From Bursaphelenchus xylophilus (lineage: Eukaryota; Nematoda; Chromadorea; Rhabditida; Aphelenchoididae), in the NCBI GenBank assembly GCA_904066235.2, contig CAJFCV020000006.1, positions 11,532,001 through 11,596,000 of the forward strand: a stretch of 64,000 nt of DNA, read 5' to 3'. Each line of letters starts with the position of its first letter. Positions within the stretch are counted from its first letter, which is position 1. Below the pieces are notes generated by a model, which saw only the letters and a list, made by a program, of their open reading frames with translations, did not search any database and was not told the origin of the DNA. The translations under genes and the position numbers were made by a program. Shown here piece by piece: positions 22,252 to 33,871 of the stretch.

Positions 22252-25200
22252 ATGGAGGAGGCAGCGATTCGAGCGCTTTTGAATTCGCTGTTGATGTGCA
22301 GCGCGGCATTCGAGGGTTTGCAGCCTAACGCAGCCGAACTCAAGGTGTTCGAGTTCAAGGACGGCGGGATTCAGATGCAAACGTTGACTTGGAACGAATC
22401 ATTTGTGTCGTAAGTTGGGGTCTGTGTCAGTTTTGCAATGATTAGGTTTGGGCGGAAGAGATTACAGCGTTTTTTTGGTCCATTTTATACTGAACCCGCT
22501 AACAAGGGAAGTACCCAAGCGCGAAGCTCAGATTTTCTTTAAATTTTGCACACACTTTGGGAATGGAATAGATACCAGTTCCTTGATTTTTTGTGGAAAC
22601 ATTACCCGTTACGGTAGAAATAGGTATGAAACTTTTCGTGCCGAAGTTCGGCAGAAAGCTTCTAAGTATGTGCCGAGTTGCATAAAAATCTGAGCGTCCC
22701 AGATGGGTACTAGTCCGTTCGTAAAGTCGCTGGAATGTTTTCGGCGACATGCACTCCGCGAAAACGACAGTTCACTTTGCACTGTGCAATTTTTGGCTTT
22801 TTGCACAGTGCAATAGGCTTTTTCGGGCTGTCGCCCGCACCCTGAGTTTTCTTGCACAGTGCATGTCGCCGCTGAACTCTGGAATGGACGTCGCAACTAC
22901 GCTCGACCCTTGGAAAAAACGTGTTTTAATTAACGCCTTTTCTGTTTCAGAACGCCAATTAACATTGAGTTCGACGGCACAATCGAGGGCGCCAGGTTGC
23001 AGATGGTGGTGAATGGGGAGAAGATTGAACTCGGTGGTCAAGTCTCAAGCAGAGATAGCGACAGGGGTCTGATGTGAGTTGCATCTTCAATTGATATGCG
23101 ACATAGTTTAGCAATTGCCCCGTTGCCGGCGACACAAACGAAGTCCGCGTTGTTACTCGATCAACTTTGTGCGATAGCAACTTCTACGTGTACCGAGTCC
23201 AGGACAAGCTCTATGGGCTTGCAAATATGGCTGATAAGCTCTCCTTCATTTTCGGTGTTGATGGATCCCTGATCGAAGAGAAAAAAATACCCCTAGTGGT
23301 GAACGATAAATTGGGTGTGAATCAAACCAAAGGCACCCTTGTGTACAAAGACGGCTATGGGATGTGTCAGGAACTCACTGCCGGTTCTCTGTCTTCATCC
23401 TGGGAATCCCGTTTTTGCGACGACGAGAAGATTACTCTGGTTCCCAATGAAACATCCGGATGGCATCATGTCGTAGGCTTTGACAAAACAGTCAGTTTTC
23501 TCATGTTCGAATTTCAGCAATACCTCCAAATCGTCCACTACTGCAAATTGAACTGGACCATTCCCCGAGACGAGCTCAAAAACGTCTACGTCCGGTTCCT
23601 GTATAGGTAAGTGGAAGAATAACATTGTTTTGATTGGTGTTTAGACCCCCACCACCAAAGGCCCGCAGAAGAGGTCTGCTGACGGAGAGGGGAAAGGTGC
23701 TCGTCGGCCTCTCCGCCGGGTTCCTTGGAGTTGTTCTCATCGCGTTTGTTGGTTCCGCTCCGTTCTGGGTAAGTTGTGACTGATGGGATGTTTTTCCGGC
23801 CTTGTTTCAGTGGGGGACCTGATCCAGTGGCAAAAAATGTACCATTTTGTATCCGGGAAGTCTCAAAAATGTGGTAGAATGCTGCCCTCTGCAAGTGAAA
23901 AAACTCCATTTTCAAAAGCGCGCCCTCTCTTTTTGAGAGGGAAGGGAAGCGCCCTTCAAAACGAAGTTTTTTCACTTGAGGAGGGAGATTTTCTTTCGCC
24001 ACATTTTTGAGACTTTCCGGATGCAAAATGGTACGTTTTTTGCCACTGGATCAGGTCCCCCACTGTATTCACCGTTTTCGCAGCCTGTTCGAAATAAGCT
24101 TGTATTTTTTCAGTACAAGTGGTCGCCATGGGGAGGCGCTTGGAGAAGAGAAAAGAAGCCCGTGCCAAATACCAACCTCCAAGTAAGTTGTTTGCTTTTG
24201 TGGAGTTTTGCGACTTTGTTTTAAAAGTCTATGCTGTCTACTTTCAGTCGCCGTCTGAGGACTTACCGCGCGACTCGTACGGGTAAGATTTGCTTTTTTT
24301 TGATTTTACAAAGCTCAAATGGAAGGCCAACGAAATGAGGCCCCCAAAAAAAGAACGAAGAGTGCGGGTGACGTGAGCATGTCGCGCTGTTTTTTTCGAT
24401 TTTTGCAAATTTTTTTCATTGTATAAAATATCATTTGGAATATTTTTTGATACTTTTCATGGGGGTCCCTTCGTTCTCTTCTGAGGGCCTCTGCTGTTTG
24501 GAGCCTTTTCGGTCTCAATCGCGCAGTGCGAATCGTTTTTTTTTTTGGCATTTTCGCATCGTATTGTATTTTCAGCAACGTTGACTGCAACTTGAGGATG
24601 GAGAAGTCAGCATACGACATGCAGAGGGTCCTGGACTTGAACGACAGCTTTAAAGACGAAGATTTGGGGTTGCAGCTTCCGCAAACCATCTTCGACGCGT
24701 CTACCTATCACCATGTTGCGAAGCTGAGTCACGGCAGAATGAGCGTCGTCCACAAATACAGCGTGCATGCAAAACCGTGTGAACTGTTTGCCGCCGTCAA
24801 ATTCACGGTCGTCAGGGACGAGATGGAGATGCAGCGGGCCAAACAGGAGGTTGCACTGCTCCGATTCTTTTCGGAGTGTAAGGAATCCCACCCGAAGTGA
24901 GTTTATTCAGTTTTTTTTGACTCTCGATACATCGTTATATGATTTGAGGGAGGGAAAATGTTTTTTCGCATAGAAATAAAAACGCCTTTTCCTAGAAAAC
25001 TTATGCTTAGAAAAAATGATATTTTTCGCGTCCCGACATTTCGGGTCAGGGACAACTCGGGTCAACGTCACCTCGGGCAACGATACCGTTTAATATTTTC
25101 GCTTCGGGACTCGGAAAAAAGAGTTTTTTGGAGAATTTGAACAAATTTTTGAATTGTTTTCGCTTTGGGACTTGGGAAAAGGAATTTTTTAAGAATTGAG

Positions 25201-28200
25201 GTTTATTTTTTTAATTTTTTTATGAAAATAGTGTATAAGCGAGGATCAAACAAGAAAATCGTATCCATAAAAAAATTTTTAAAATAAATGTCAATTACCC
25301 CTAAAATAACTATTTATCTGAAACACTCGTACACTCCGCGCATTTAATTTGGATCAACCTGGATCTCAAAAACTAAGCAAGGCCTGGACTTGATTCTTTT
25401 CGCGTAATAATCTATAGTCATAAAGAACATGTTTGAGCAACAAACAATCACATTTCAGGTAAGTGTAAAATTTTAAATTGCAATTTAAGATTTCGGGTGC
25501 GCAGAAAATTTGGATCAACCTTGCAAAAAATTATTTTGCTCGCTGAGGTGGTCGATTTTAATGTTGTAAATGGTGAATACGGACACTACGGAGAAATAAT
25601 ATTCTGAGGGTATCAATTTTGTGCAATATTTCTTATGACATGGCCCATTAGGGAGATACCAAGGAATACGGTAAGAAAACTCAAACAAAGCCCAAAAACT
25701 GATAATTGTAACTCCTCAAATTTCTTGCAAAGTGTACTAATATTTACTTATAGGCCATGCAAAGTATTTTAGTAAGGCATCCAGTGGAGTTCACGGCATC
25801 TACGACTTCTACGAGACATAAATCAGAATTTTTCTGAAAAAAGTTTCTAACGGAAAGTTTACGGTACTTTTTAAAAATTTTCTGATGGGTTGTTCGATGC
25901 GCCGACAAAAAGACAACAACATTGCTGAAATTTCTACGTAAAAAGATTTGTCAATTTTTACCGTTTGAAGTCGCCTGACGGAGCGGGGATCAAAAACTAC
26001 ACCGTGCATCACACGCGTTCGGTTGGAAATTCCCTCCCTGAACTAAAACCACCGTTGTATTTGCTTTTATAGCAGTCTACAAGGTGCATATTTAATAAGC
26101 AAACAAAAGATGAAATTCTCGGATACACTGTAGCTTCTCAACGAGTCTTCCATATTCTGAATTTTCGCGGAAGCTAAAGTTTTGTGCCCTACGGAATTGA
26201 TACCAACGAATCGTATGAACTAATTAAATCAAAAGCTACCACATCATGTCCTGTATCTGCTGAACCTTCAAAACAGGCACTAGAAAACTTTTAAAAAGTA
26301 CCGTAAACTTTCCGTTAGAAACTTTTTTCAGAAAAATTCTGATTTATGTCTCGTAGAAGTCGTAGATGCCGTGAACTCCACTGGATGCCTTACTAAAATA
26401 CTTTGCATGGCCTATAAGTAAATATTAGTACACTTTGCAAGAAATTTGAGGAGTTACAATTATCAGTTTTTGGGCTTTGTTTGAGTTTTCTTACCGTATT
26501 CCTTGGTATCTCCCTAATGGGCCATGTCATAAGAAATATTGCACAAAATTGATACCCTCAGAATATTATTTCTCCGTAGTGTCCGTATTCACCATTTACA
26601 ACATTAAAATCGACCACCTCAGCGAGCAAAATAATTTTTTGCAAGGTTGATCCAAATTTTCTGCGCACCCGAAATCTTAAATTGCAATTTAAAATTTTAC
26701 ACTTACCTGAAATGTGATTGTTTGTTGCTCAAACATGTTCTTTATGACTATAGATTATTACGCGAAAAGAATCAAGTCCAGGCCTTGCTTAGTTTTTGAG
26801 ATCCAGGTTGATCCAAATTAAATGCGCGGAGTGTACGAGTGTTTCAGATAAATAGTTATTTTAGGGGTAATTGAGATTTATTTTAAAAATTTTTTTATGG
26901 ATACGATTTTCTTGTTTGATCCTCGCTTATACACTATTTTCATAAAAAAATTAAAAAAATAAACCTCAATTCTCAAAAAATTCCTTTTCCCAAGTCCCAA
27001 AGCGAAAACAATTCAAAAATTTGTTCAAATTCTCCAAAAAACTCTTTTTTCCGAGTCCCGAAGCGAAAATATTAAACGGTATCGTTGACCCGAGTTGTCG
27101 CGACTCGAGTTGTCCCTGACCCGAAATGTCGTAGCGCCATATTTTTCATAGAAAAAATCATCTTTATTTTAGAAAAGAATGGGGTTTTTTCCAAGAAATT
27201 GTAATTCTTAGCACATTTTTGTATAAAGTTACTGCAAAAAATGCGACCAACGCGTTTTTTAAATTCCTCTTTTTTTCAGGGATTACGGAAGTCTTCACCT
27301 TGCAGATTTTTGCGGTTATGGCCACTATCCGAACCTTTTCTTCTACATCATGCTTTGCTTCGAACGCAGTATTCAGGACGTGTTGGAAGATCTTCCGTGT
27401 TCAAACTACGGTCAGAAGCTGAACGTGTGTTATCAAATGCTGCAGGGGATCCTGGAGTTGCAGCGCTTGGGATACGCGCATGGAGACATCAAGCCCGCGA
27501 ATTATATGCAGTGGAAGTTGGATGGAAACAGGGTGGGTTTGGTGAGGGAATTGAAGTGGTGCAAGAAAATGACAATCATTTATTATTCTTTTTTGAACCG
27601 TTGCAGAAGAAATAACCAGCGAAATGTGTTTTATCGATCTGATATTTTTCCGCGCTTTATTACGCCATGTCTGAGGCGCGTTAAAAAATCATTACAAAAA
27701 AATTTGCTTTTTTGACACCGGATTTTGCTCACAAAAAAAGTTTGGAATGATGTGCACTGTGGAATTCCAATTTTTCTGTTTTTTTTTCTTGTTACCAGAA
27801 ATTGCTTCGTTTCGTCCCGAAAACAAGAGAATGCCCAATTTTTTCAGCTTTACATCGTGGGCTTTGGGTTTGTGCAGAAATTTGGAGCGAAGCGTCCCGC
27901 CGGCTGTGGCACCCTCGAGTACATGTCGCTGCCCGCCTTGCGTGGCCAGGAGGTGAGCATGGTGGACGACATGCAGTCCTGGTTCCACTGCTGTGTGGTG
28001 GTCCTGACGGGCGAGTTCGCCTACTCTCGGCCAACCCCTGACGAAACCGAAGGCCTGGTCGAGTTGTATTTGAAGGCGCAGACCGAGGACGTTCCGCAGT
28101 ACCCTTCAAAGGATGACGAAATCATCGCAATGCTCAGGAACTTGATCTGGGACAAGCCCCCGGGCAATACGATCGATATGGCCGCGGTTTTGAAGACTCT

Positions 28201-28375
28201 GGATGAGGTGAGGCTTTATTTTTATTTAACTTTTATAAAAAAGGAATTTTATTTTTATTTTCAGTTCCGAGTCAAGTTCGAGTTCAACTACACGGACCCC
28301 TGGTGGGATTCTCTCCCCACGGAGAAACCATCCAGTGCCAAATCTGAAACCACCAAGAAGTCGAAGAAATCATAG
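22252..28375 (+). CDS. Single-pass receptor-like protein with CK1-like pseudokinase domain
   Basis: Ten exons, 682 aa: 22252-22409, 22951-23073, 23112-23606, 23645-23768, 24114-24182, 24248-24282, 24576-24896, 27280-27532, 27848-28207, 28265-28375 (TAG). All phases agree across the junction of the two halves. Residues 1-258 are an unrecognised ectodomain-like region with several Cys and a weak N-terminal hydrophobic stretch (MEEAAIRALLNSLLMCSA). Residues about 277-297 are a membrane segment (VGLSAGFLGVVLIAFVG). From about 375 there is a CK1/TTBK-like domain: AAVKF lysine (Lys410), HGDIKPANY catalytic loop (Asp511), GTLEYMSLPA, and DDMQSWF. The Gly-rich loop is eroded (LSHGRMSVV) and DFG reads GFG (531-533), so Mg-ATP catalysis is doubtful. 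Intron 7 is 2.4 kb and mostly palindrome. Two adjacent genes with wrong splicing between them remain possible, but phase consistency and the truncated paralogue argue for fusion. Confidence 0.8.
22502..22720. repeat. AGTACTCC-family, internally deleted copy
   Basis: Both ends are present (ACAAGGGAAGTACC and its inverse), but the interior is only about 150 bp. It lies in intron 1 of the pseudokinase gene. A GCACAGTGCA cluster follows at about 22776-22866. Confidence 0.65.
23810..24067. mobile_element. CAGTGGGGGACCTGATCCAG TIR element
   Basis: Hairpin of about 257 bp in intron 4 of the pseudokinase gene; ends CAGTGGGGGACCTGATCCAG and its inverse, with Tc1-like CAGT termini. Other copies: about 40770-40945 (half), 49443-49684 and 51519-51762. 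Confidence 0.8.
25033..27131. mobile_element. 2.1-kb foldback element inside intron 7
   Basis: Inverted arms of about 860 bp (25033-25890 and 26285-27131) starting CGACATTTCGGGTCAGGGAC, separated by a loop of about 390 bp. The arms are nearly identical. Similarity in inverted form continues a little into both flanks. There is no coding capacity. In the pre-mRNA it would form a very long, almost perfect duplex. Confidence 0.85.
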
Positions 28376-28400
28376 GTTCTCAGAGCCAAATTTTTTAGGA

Positions 28401-28406
28401 AATAAA
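28401..28406 (+). terminator. Polyadenylation signal AATAAA
   Basis: AATAAA 26 bp after the pseudokinase gene stop codon. Confidence 0.6.
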
Positions 28407-28552
28407 ACGGTTATCTATTTGACAGCTAGCTTTTTTTATTTTGGTGTAGTGCACTGTGCGGGTAGGGCAGGTGGACACCCAAAGAAGGGTTGCAGGAAGT
28501 GCCTACGAGGCCTGGCAAAGACTCGTTAGAGACTTGGCGAAGACTTGCAATA

Positions 28553-29239
28553 CAGGGTGCGGCAATTTTTCGGCCGGATTTGAATTGGCTATAACTTTTT
28601 TAGTTTTTATCCGAATGTTAAAATTCTTTTTTTCCCTGAATCCATAGACATCCCCATTTTGTTTAATACCAAATATGTTATATATATAGGCCTAGTTCAT
28701 AGGTATTATTGACCTTTCGGTCGTTTTCTCGGCTTTTTCGGCGTGTGTGAAGATTTCCAGAAAAGTGACTTTTTTTTACGAATTTTGTCATAAAAAGTTT
28801 CATGCCTGTTCATGCCATAGAGAATACCGTTTCCACAAAAAATCAGCTTTCTCCGCACAAAACTGGAGCCAAAAAGTTTTTCTGTGTGACCAGTCATGTA
28901 CCCTCCTGACCGCAAAGATCGTTGAATATCTTGGCCGCCCCTGTGAGACGCGGGTTGAAACATTCATGAATTGATGTGTGGCCTATGTCCGGCCCATGGG
29001 CAAAATTTAAAGAAAATCTGAGAGTCGCACTAGGGGTAATTCCATTGTCAGCAATCAAAATTAGAGCTTTTCCTTTGTCTTGAATTTTTACTGTAATCTA
29101 ATAAATGGGTATCAAATATTTGGTATTAAACAAAATGAGGATGTCTATGGATTCAGGCAAAAAAAGAATTTTGGCATTTGGCCAAAAACTAAAAAAGTTA
29201 TAGCCAATTCAAATCCGGCCGAAAAATTGCCGCACCCTG
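28553..29239. mobile_element. CAGGGTGCGGCAA TIR element with nested repeat
   Basis: 687 bp; ends CAGGGTGCGGCAATTTTTCG and its inverse, flanked by TA on both sides (28551-28552 and 29240-29241), so Tc1/mariner-like. Arms are about 130-150 bp. An AGTACTCC-family element (about 28690-29050) sits in the middle. It ends 90 bp upstream of the next gene's ATG. Confidence 0.8.
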
Positions 29240-29328
29240 TATTACTTTTATTTATCCTGATTTCGTGGAAATCATTTTGTGTGTTCTGGTCGCACGCATC
29301 GGTCGCTCCCTGGATCCTCTCAGCGGCC

Positions 29329-31514
29329 ATGGAGGAGGCAGCGATTCGAGCGCTGGTGAATTCGCTGTTGATATGCAGCGCGGCGTTCGAGGGTCTGCAG
29401 CCTAACGCAGCCGAACTCAAGGTGTTCGAGTTCAAGGATGGCGGGATTCAGCTGCAAACCTTCAATTGGAACGAATCATTTGTGTCGTGAGTTGGGGTCT
29501 GTGTCAGTTTAGCACTTGTTAGGTTTGGGCGGAGGATTTACAGCGTTTCTTGGTCCATTTTATACTGAACCGTTTCTTTCACTCAAGTGTATTTTCCTTT
29601 TCTGTGCTTCGAAAGTAGACCTGGCTGCGGGGCCGGGCTGGGCCAGGCCGAGAAAGTAGAAGAAAAAATTTCCCGCCCCTTTTTGGCGATTCGTTCAAAA
29701 CGAAATGTCACTATCCGATAAAACGCATTTTCTTATCTTTCTTCTTCCTTTTCGGGAAAAAGCAATTATTTCGGGCGAAAAAGGGCCGGTAATTTCGTGA
29801 CATTTCGTCTCTCTTTTAAATCAATGAAAACGATACGAAGTTTCGAAACTCAGGAAATGCGCTGGATTGACGTGCGGGGTGACTGTATGGAAATTAGACG
29901 GGAGGAAATTGGACGAGAGGGGTAAATTGGACGGGCGGAAATTGGACTGATTTTGCCAAAAATGGCGCTCTTTTTCTCTCTTTGTATGAATAAAAAGTCC
30001 GTCCAATTTCCGCCAGTCTAATTTACCCTCCCCGTCCAGCTTTCTCCCGTGAAGTTTACATAAAGGCGCCGGGCCGCGATTTTTGGCCCGGCCCGAGAGC
30101 CATGTCTATTCGAAAGCGAAAAATTTCCGTTTTTTGTCCCAAAACAGTGTTTTCCTTTTTTTTCTTTTCGCAGGCTGCAAGGAAACTTTTTACGAGTGAA
30201 TTTGACGTTTTGAACTTTTTTCCAGCTACACAAAGCCCCGAAAAGGCGTAGAAGACTTGATAGCTGGATCAAACGAAAGCCACGTCAATTTTTTTAAATT
30301 AATGTCTTTTCTGTTTCAGAGAGACGGTTAAGATTGTGTTCAACGGCACAATCGAGGGCGCCAACGTGCAGATGGTGGTGAATGGGGAGAAGATTGAACT
30401 CGGTGGTCAAGTCTCAAGCAAAGATAGCGACGGAATAGTGTAAGTTGCACCTTCAATTGATATGTAACGTATTTTAGCAAGTGCCCGGTTGCCGGCGATA
30501 CAAACGAAATCCGCGTTGTTACTCGATCAACTTTGTGCGATGCCGACTACTACGCGTACCGAGTCCAGGACAAGCTCTATGGGCTTGCAAATAAGGCTGA
30601 TAAGTTCTCCTTCATTTTCGGTGTTGATGGATCCCTGATCGAAAGGGTGGAAATGCCCCTAGCGGTGGACGATAAATTGGGTGTGGATCAAACCAGAGGC
30701 ACCCTTGTGTACAAAGACGGCGATGGGAAGTGTCAGGAACTCACCGCCGGTCCTCTGGATCCGCCCTGGGAACCCAAGCCATGTGGCGGCGAGATGATCA
30801 CTCTGGTTGCCAATGAAGCGTCCGCATGGCATCATGTCGTAGGCTTCGATAAAACAGTCAGTTTTCTCATGTTCGAATTTCAGCAGTACCTCGAGGTCAG
30901 GCACAACTGCCTGAACTCGACCATTCCCGGCGACCAGCTCAAGAACGTGTATGTGCGGTTCCTCTCATACGGCGACGTGTAAGTGGAATGTTCATCGTTC
31001 GATCGGCTTTTAGAGAAAGCACAACGGAATTTGACCCGAACCTCCCTCTCTTCTCGGCCGTGGAGAAGGTGTACATCGGATTGGCGGTAGCGGGTGTTGT
31101 GCTCCTTGTGGCCATTAGTTTCCTTAGCGGGCATTACGCGGTAAGTTCGAGTTTTGTGGCGCTGTCTTCGACCGATAGACCAAAAACCGATAGGACAAAC
31201 GAACGTTGTGCCAATGACCGGTCGGATTGGTCATTTCCCGGCCATTTCTAGCCTAAAGCCCGTCATTGTTATCTGTTCGAAAAAATTTGCGTTTGTTTCA
31301 GGTGAATCGGAAGAAATACGCGGCCTGGTTTAGAAAGAGGCTAGGGAAAAAGAAGATGAAGGAGGAGGAGACGACGGATGAAGAGACGAAGCAGGAGAGG
31401 AAGAAGATGGAGAAAATGAGGGGGGAGAAGAAGAAGAAGAAGAAAAAGGAGGAGGAGACGAAGAAGGGCCCAGCCGACGAAGCCAAATCCGCAAGCGAAG
31501 AGGTTCAATTGTAG
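29329..31514 (+). CDS. Single-pass membrane protein, kinase-free paralogue of the receptor-like pseudokinase
   Basis: Five exons, 372 aa: 29329-29486, 30320-30439, 30478-30978, 31014-31140, 31302-31514 (TAG). The first three exons match exons 1-3 of the pseudokinase gene, with the same phases. Exon 1 differs at about 5 of 53 residues, and the coding-like stretch just before the ATG is conserved too. The membrane segment is at about 279-298 (YIGLAVAGVVLLVAISFL). Where the paralogue continues into the kinase, this one ends in a cytosolic tail of about 70 residues that is mostly Lys and Glu. Conserved ectodomain Cys residues include those in CPVAGDTNE, STLCD and CQEL. It could act as a kinase-free partner or decoy of its neighbour; this is inference. 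Confidence 0.85.
29620..30110. repeat. Intron 1 repeats of the kinase-free paralogue
   Basis: Holds a segment (about 29675-29880) that is the inverse of the interior of the element at 31603-31992, a small hairpin built from GGAAATTGGAC units (about 29887-30056), and short GGGCCGGGC blocks at both sides. Confidence 0.6.
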
Positions 31515-31557
31515 TGTATTATTTTTTAATGTAAAAAATGGGAAAATGTTTTGTAGA

Positions 31558-31563
31558 AATAAA
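31558..31563 (+). terminator. Polyadenylation signal AATAAA
   Basis: AATAAA 44 bp after the stop codon of the kinase-free paralogue. Confidence 0.6.
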
Positions 31564-31602
31564 AATTCTTTTTCCGAGAACGCTTATTTTTCATAAAAAA
31601 TT

Positions 31603-31992
31603 ATTTAAAAAAAACGAGGTTTCGGGTCAGCGATACTATGGATCGCGTCGGTTCGTCGTTTTGTATGCATGGGAAGGCTAGGAGAAGGCGTAGCACGTCA
31701 ATCCAGCGCATTTCCTGAACCGTTTCGAAACTTCGTATCGTTTTCATTGATTTAAGAGAGAGACGAAATGTCGCGAAATTATCGGCACCTTTTTTCGCCC
31801 GAAATAATTGCTTTTTCTCGAAAAGGAAGAAGAAAGATAAGAAAATGCTTTTTTTTCGGATAGTGACATTTCGTTTTGAACGAATCGCCAAAAAGGGGCG
31901 GGGAATTGTTTCTTCTATCCCCATGCATACAAAACGACGAACCGACGCGATCCATAGTATCGCTGACCGGAAACCTCGTTTTTTTAAATAAT
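31603..31992. mobile_element. TIR element with CGAGGTTTCGGGTCAGCG ends
   Basis: About 390 bp; inverted arms of about 75 bp containing GATACTATGGATCGCGTCGG. The interior is shared with intron 1 of the neighbouring gene. The outer ends resemble those of the 25033-27131 foldback. Confidence 0.75.
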
Positions 31993-32139
31993 AGTTGACC
32001 ATTTTCAGACAGGAAATCAACATTCATGCCAAAAAAAACATCAGCACCGTGCAAGAAAAAGAAATTCCCAGATTTTTGCAGAGTAAAAAAATACAAAAAT
32101 ATCAGGAAGCAAAAATTTATTCAAATTTAAATTACACTT

Positions 32140-33871
32140 GATTTTTCTTCTATTTCTTCGGGGCGAATTCAGGATTTTCATTCGCTCCGGGCTTCATTTT
32201 TCTTCTATCTCTTTGATTTCTTCCATTTCTTCGGGGCGAGTTCAGACAACGGGGGGAGAAGGGCGGTGCCTGACTGTAGAAAGGCCCATCGGGGATCCGT
32301 GCGTACTTGAACTCAAACTGGCTTTGCAGCTGAAAAAAAAAAAAATAAAAAAAAAAAAAAAATAAAAAAAAAAATCAAGATAAAAATAAAAAAAGACCTA
32401 CCCATAGTCTTCAAATCCGCCCCATATCGATCATAGCGCCCTTGATCTTCTCGCAGACCAAGTCCTTTGAGCTTTCCAATAATTTCCCGCTCTTCCGAAG
32501 CGGTCGGGAACTGCGGAACGCCATCCGGTCCGCGCCTCAAAGTACACCTCCACAGGGGCCTAGTGTGTCATCAGTGGGCTTGAATAGGCGAAACGGCCAG
32601 TTAGGAATTTCGCTCCAAACCTTCACAAATCCAAAGCCGACAATGAGGAGCTGAAAAACTTGGTCATTTCTGCGCTTTTCAGGCAAAAACACAATTTTTG
32701 GCACAAATTTGGAATAATTTCTAGGTCCCGCTTTTTGACAACTATTCGAAAAATTTCGAAAAATAAAAATCAAAGCCAAAATCTCTCACTGCACGGTGCG
32801 GTGAAAATTTTCATAAAGTGCATAGACATTTTTTCACGCTCGCACAGTTCATTTCCAACTTTTTCCCACGCTTGTCGCCAACGCACAGTGCATTTTCTCT
32901 CCTCGCACAGTGAAAGCCTCAAAAAAGCCGGTTGCGCTGTCCATAGTAGGCCAAAAAATTTATCGCAAAAAACTTTTGCGATTTTCCGAGCAAAAAAAAT
33001 TGGAATCTGTCTGCAGTAGGGAGTAGAAAATTTCTACAAAAAATCATATTGCTCCACATAAAACTCAAAAACTTCCAGCCGAAAAACTTTCTGCACAGTG
33101 CAACACGAATAAACACAAAACTGCACTGTGCAAAAAAAAAAAAGAAAAGAGAAAAACAAAAATTGCACAGTGCGAACAAAATTCTTGCGACACATTGCAC
33201 TATGCAACTTGACCTCTTGCAGTGCGGCGGGAAATTCATTTTCCGCAAGGTGCAAAAAAATGCACAGTGCGAAGCGCGATAAATGTCCATTCAACCGTTT
33301 CGATTCCTCCCAACAAACCCACCTTATTCTGCTTCCACTCGCCCTGCATGTAGTTCCACGACTTCAGATCAAATAAAAAAAAAATAAGCGGCCCTTCAAG
33401 GCGTCCTGAACACTCCGCTCGTAGCTGCAGACAAACTTCGGAGATTGGCCCGGATCGACCGCTTCCACAAGGCGAGACTGCCTGAAAAAAGAGGATTCAA
33501 ACAAGGTCGTGAAACTATGAAATTTTTAGGGTAAATATAGAAAAAGAAAACCAGCTAAAAGGGACTAAAAAGGAGACTCAAGCTCGGGCGAAGCCTGGAA
33601 AAATCTACGCCCTGGGAGTTTTTCTTGTTATGAACTATCCTAGGACCCGACCAATTTTATTACCTAGCCTCCCTATGCATAGCAAAGTGTCGATGCTAAG
33701 CTTTTTCTCTTCAACCCAAAATCGTATCGCTCCTAAATGCCAACAAATTTCAAAGCCAACTCACCTCGCGTTGAGCGATTTCACCTCCCGCCGGAAGTGG
33801 CGCCGGATGAACCAACGAGCCGCCGCTGACGAGGATGCGACACCAAGTGAGCGGAATTCCAGGAGATCCAT
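32140..33871 (-). pseudogene. Broken copy of the CK1-like pseudokinase
   Basis: Read on the minus strand, four exon-like blocks (33871-33765, 33481-33323, 32650-32402, 32329 to about 32150) match the C-terminal exons of the receptor-like pseudokinase: YERSVQDALKG to FERSIQDVLED, WNYMQGEWKQNK to ANYMQWKLDGNR, LIVGFGFVKVW to YIVGFGFVQKF, DGVPQFP to EDVPQYP, and FEFKYARIPD to FEFNYTDPWW. The catalytic-loop block, and the activation segment with the helix after it, are deleted. A frameshift in a T-run stops the frame near 33363, and another frameshift lies near 32540. Splice sites are largely kept. The opposite orientation to the parent gene points to inverted duplication followed by decay. Confidence 0.75.
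32778..33265. repeat. Dense GCACAGTGCA-motif cluster
   Basis: At least eight opposed copies of the motif within about 490 bp, in an intron of the broken kinase copy. Confidence 0.55.

Noticed and set aside
31298..31486. Minus-strand Phe/Ser-rich frame
   Set aside because: It is the antisense of the Lys/Glu tail-coding exon of the kinase-free membrane protein.
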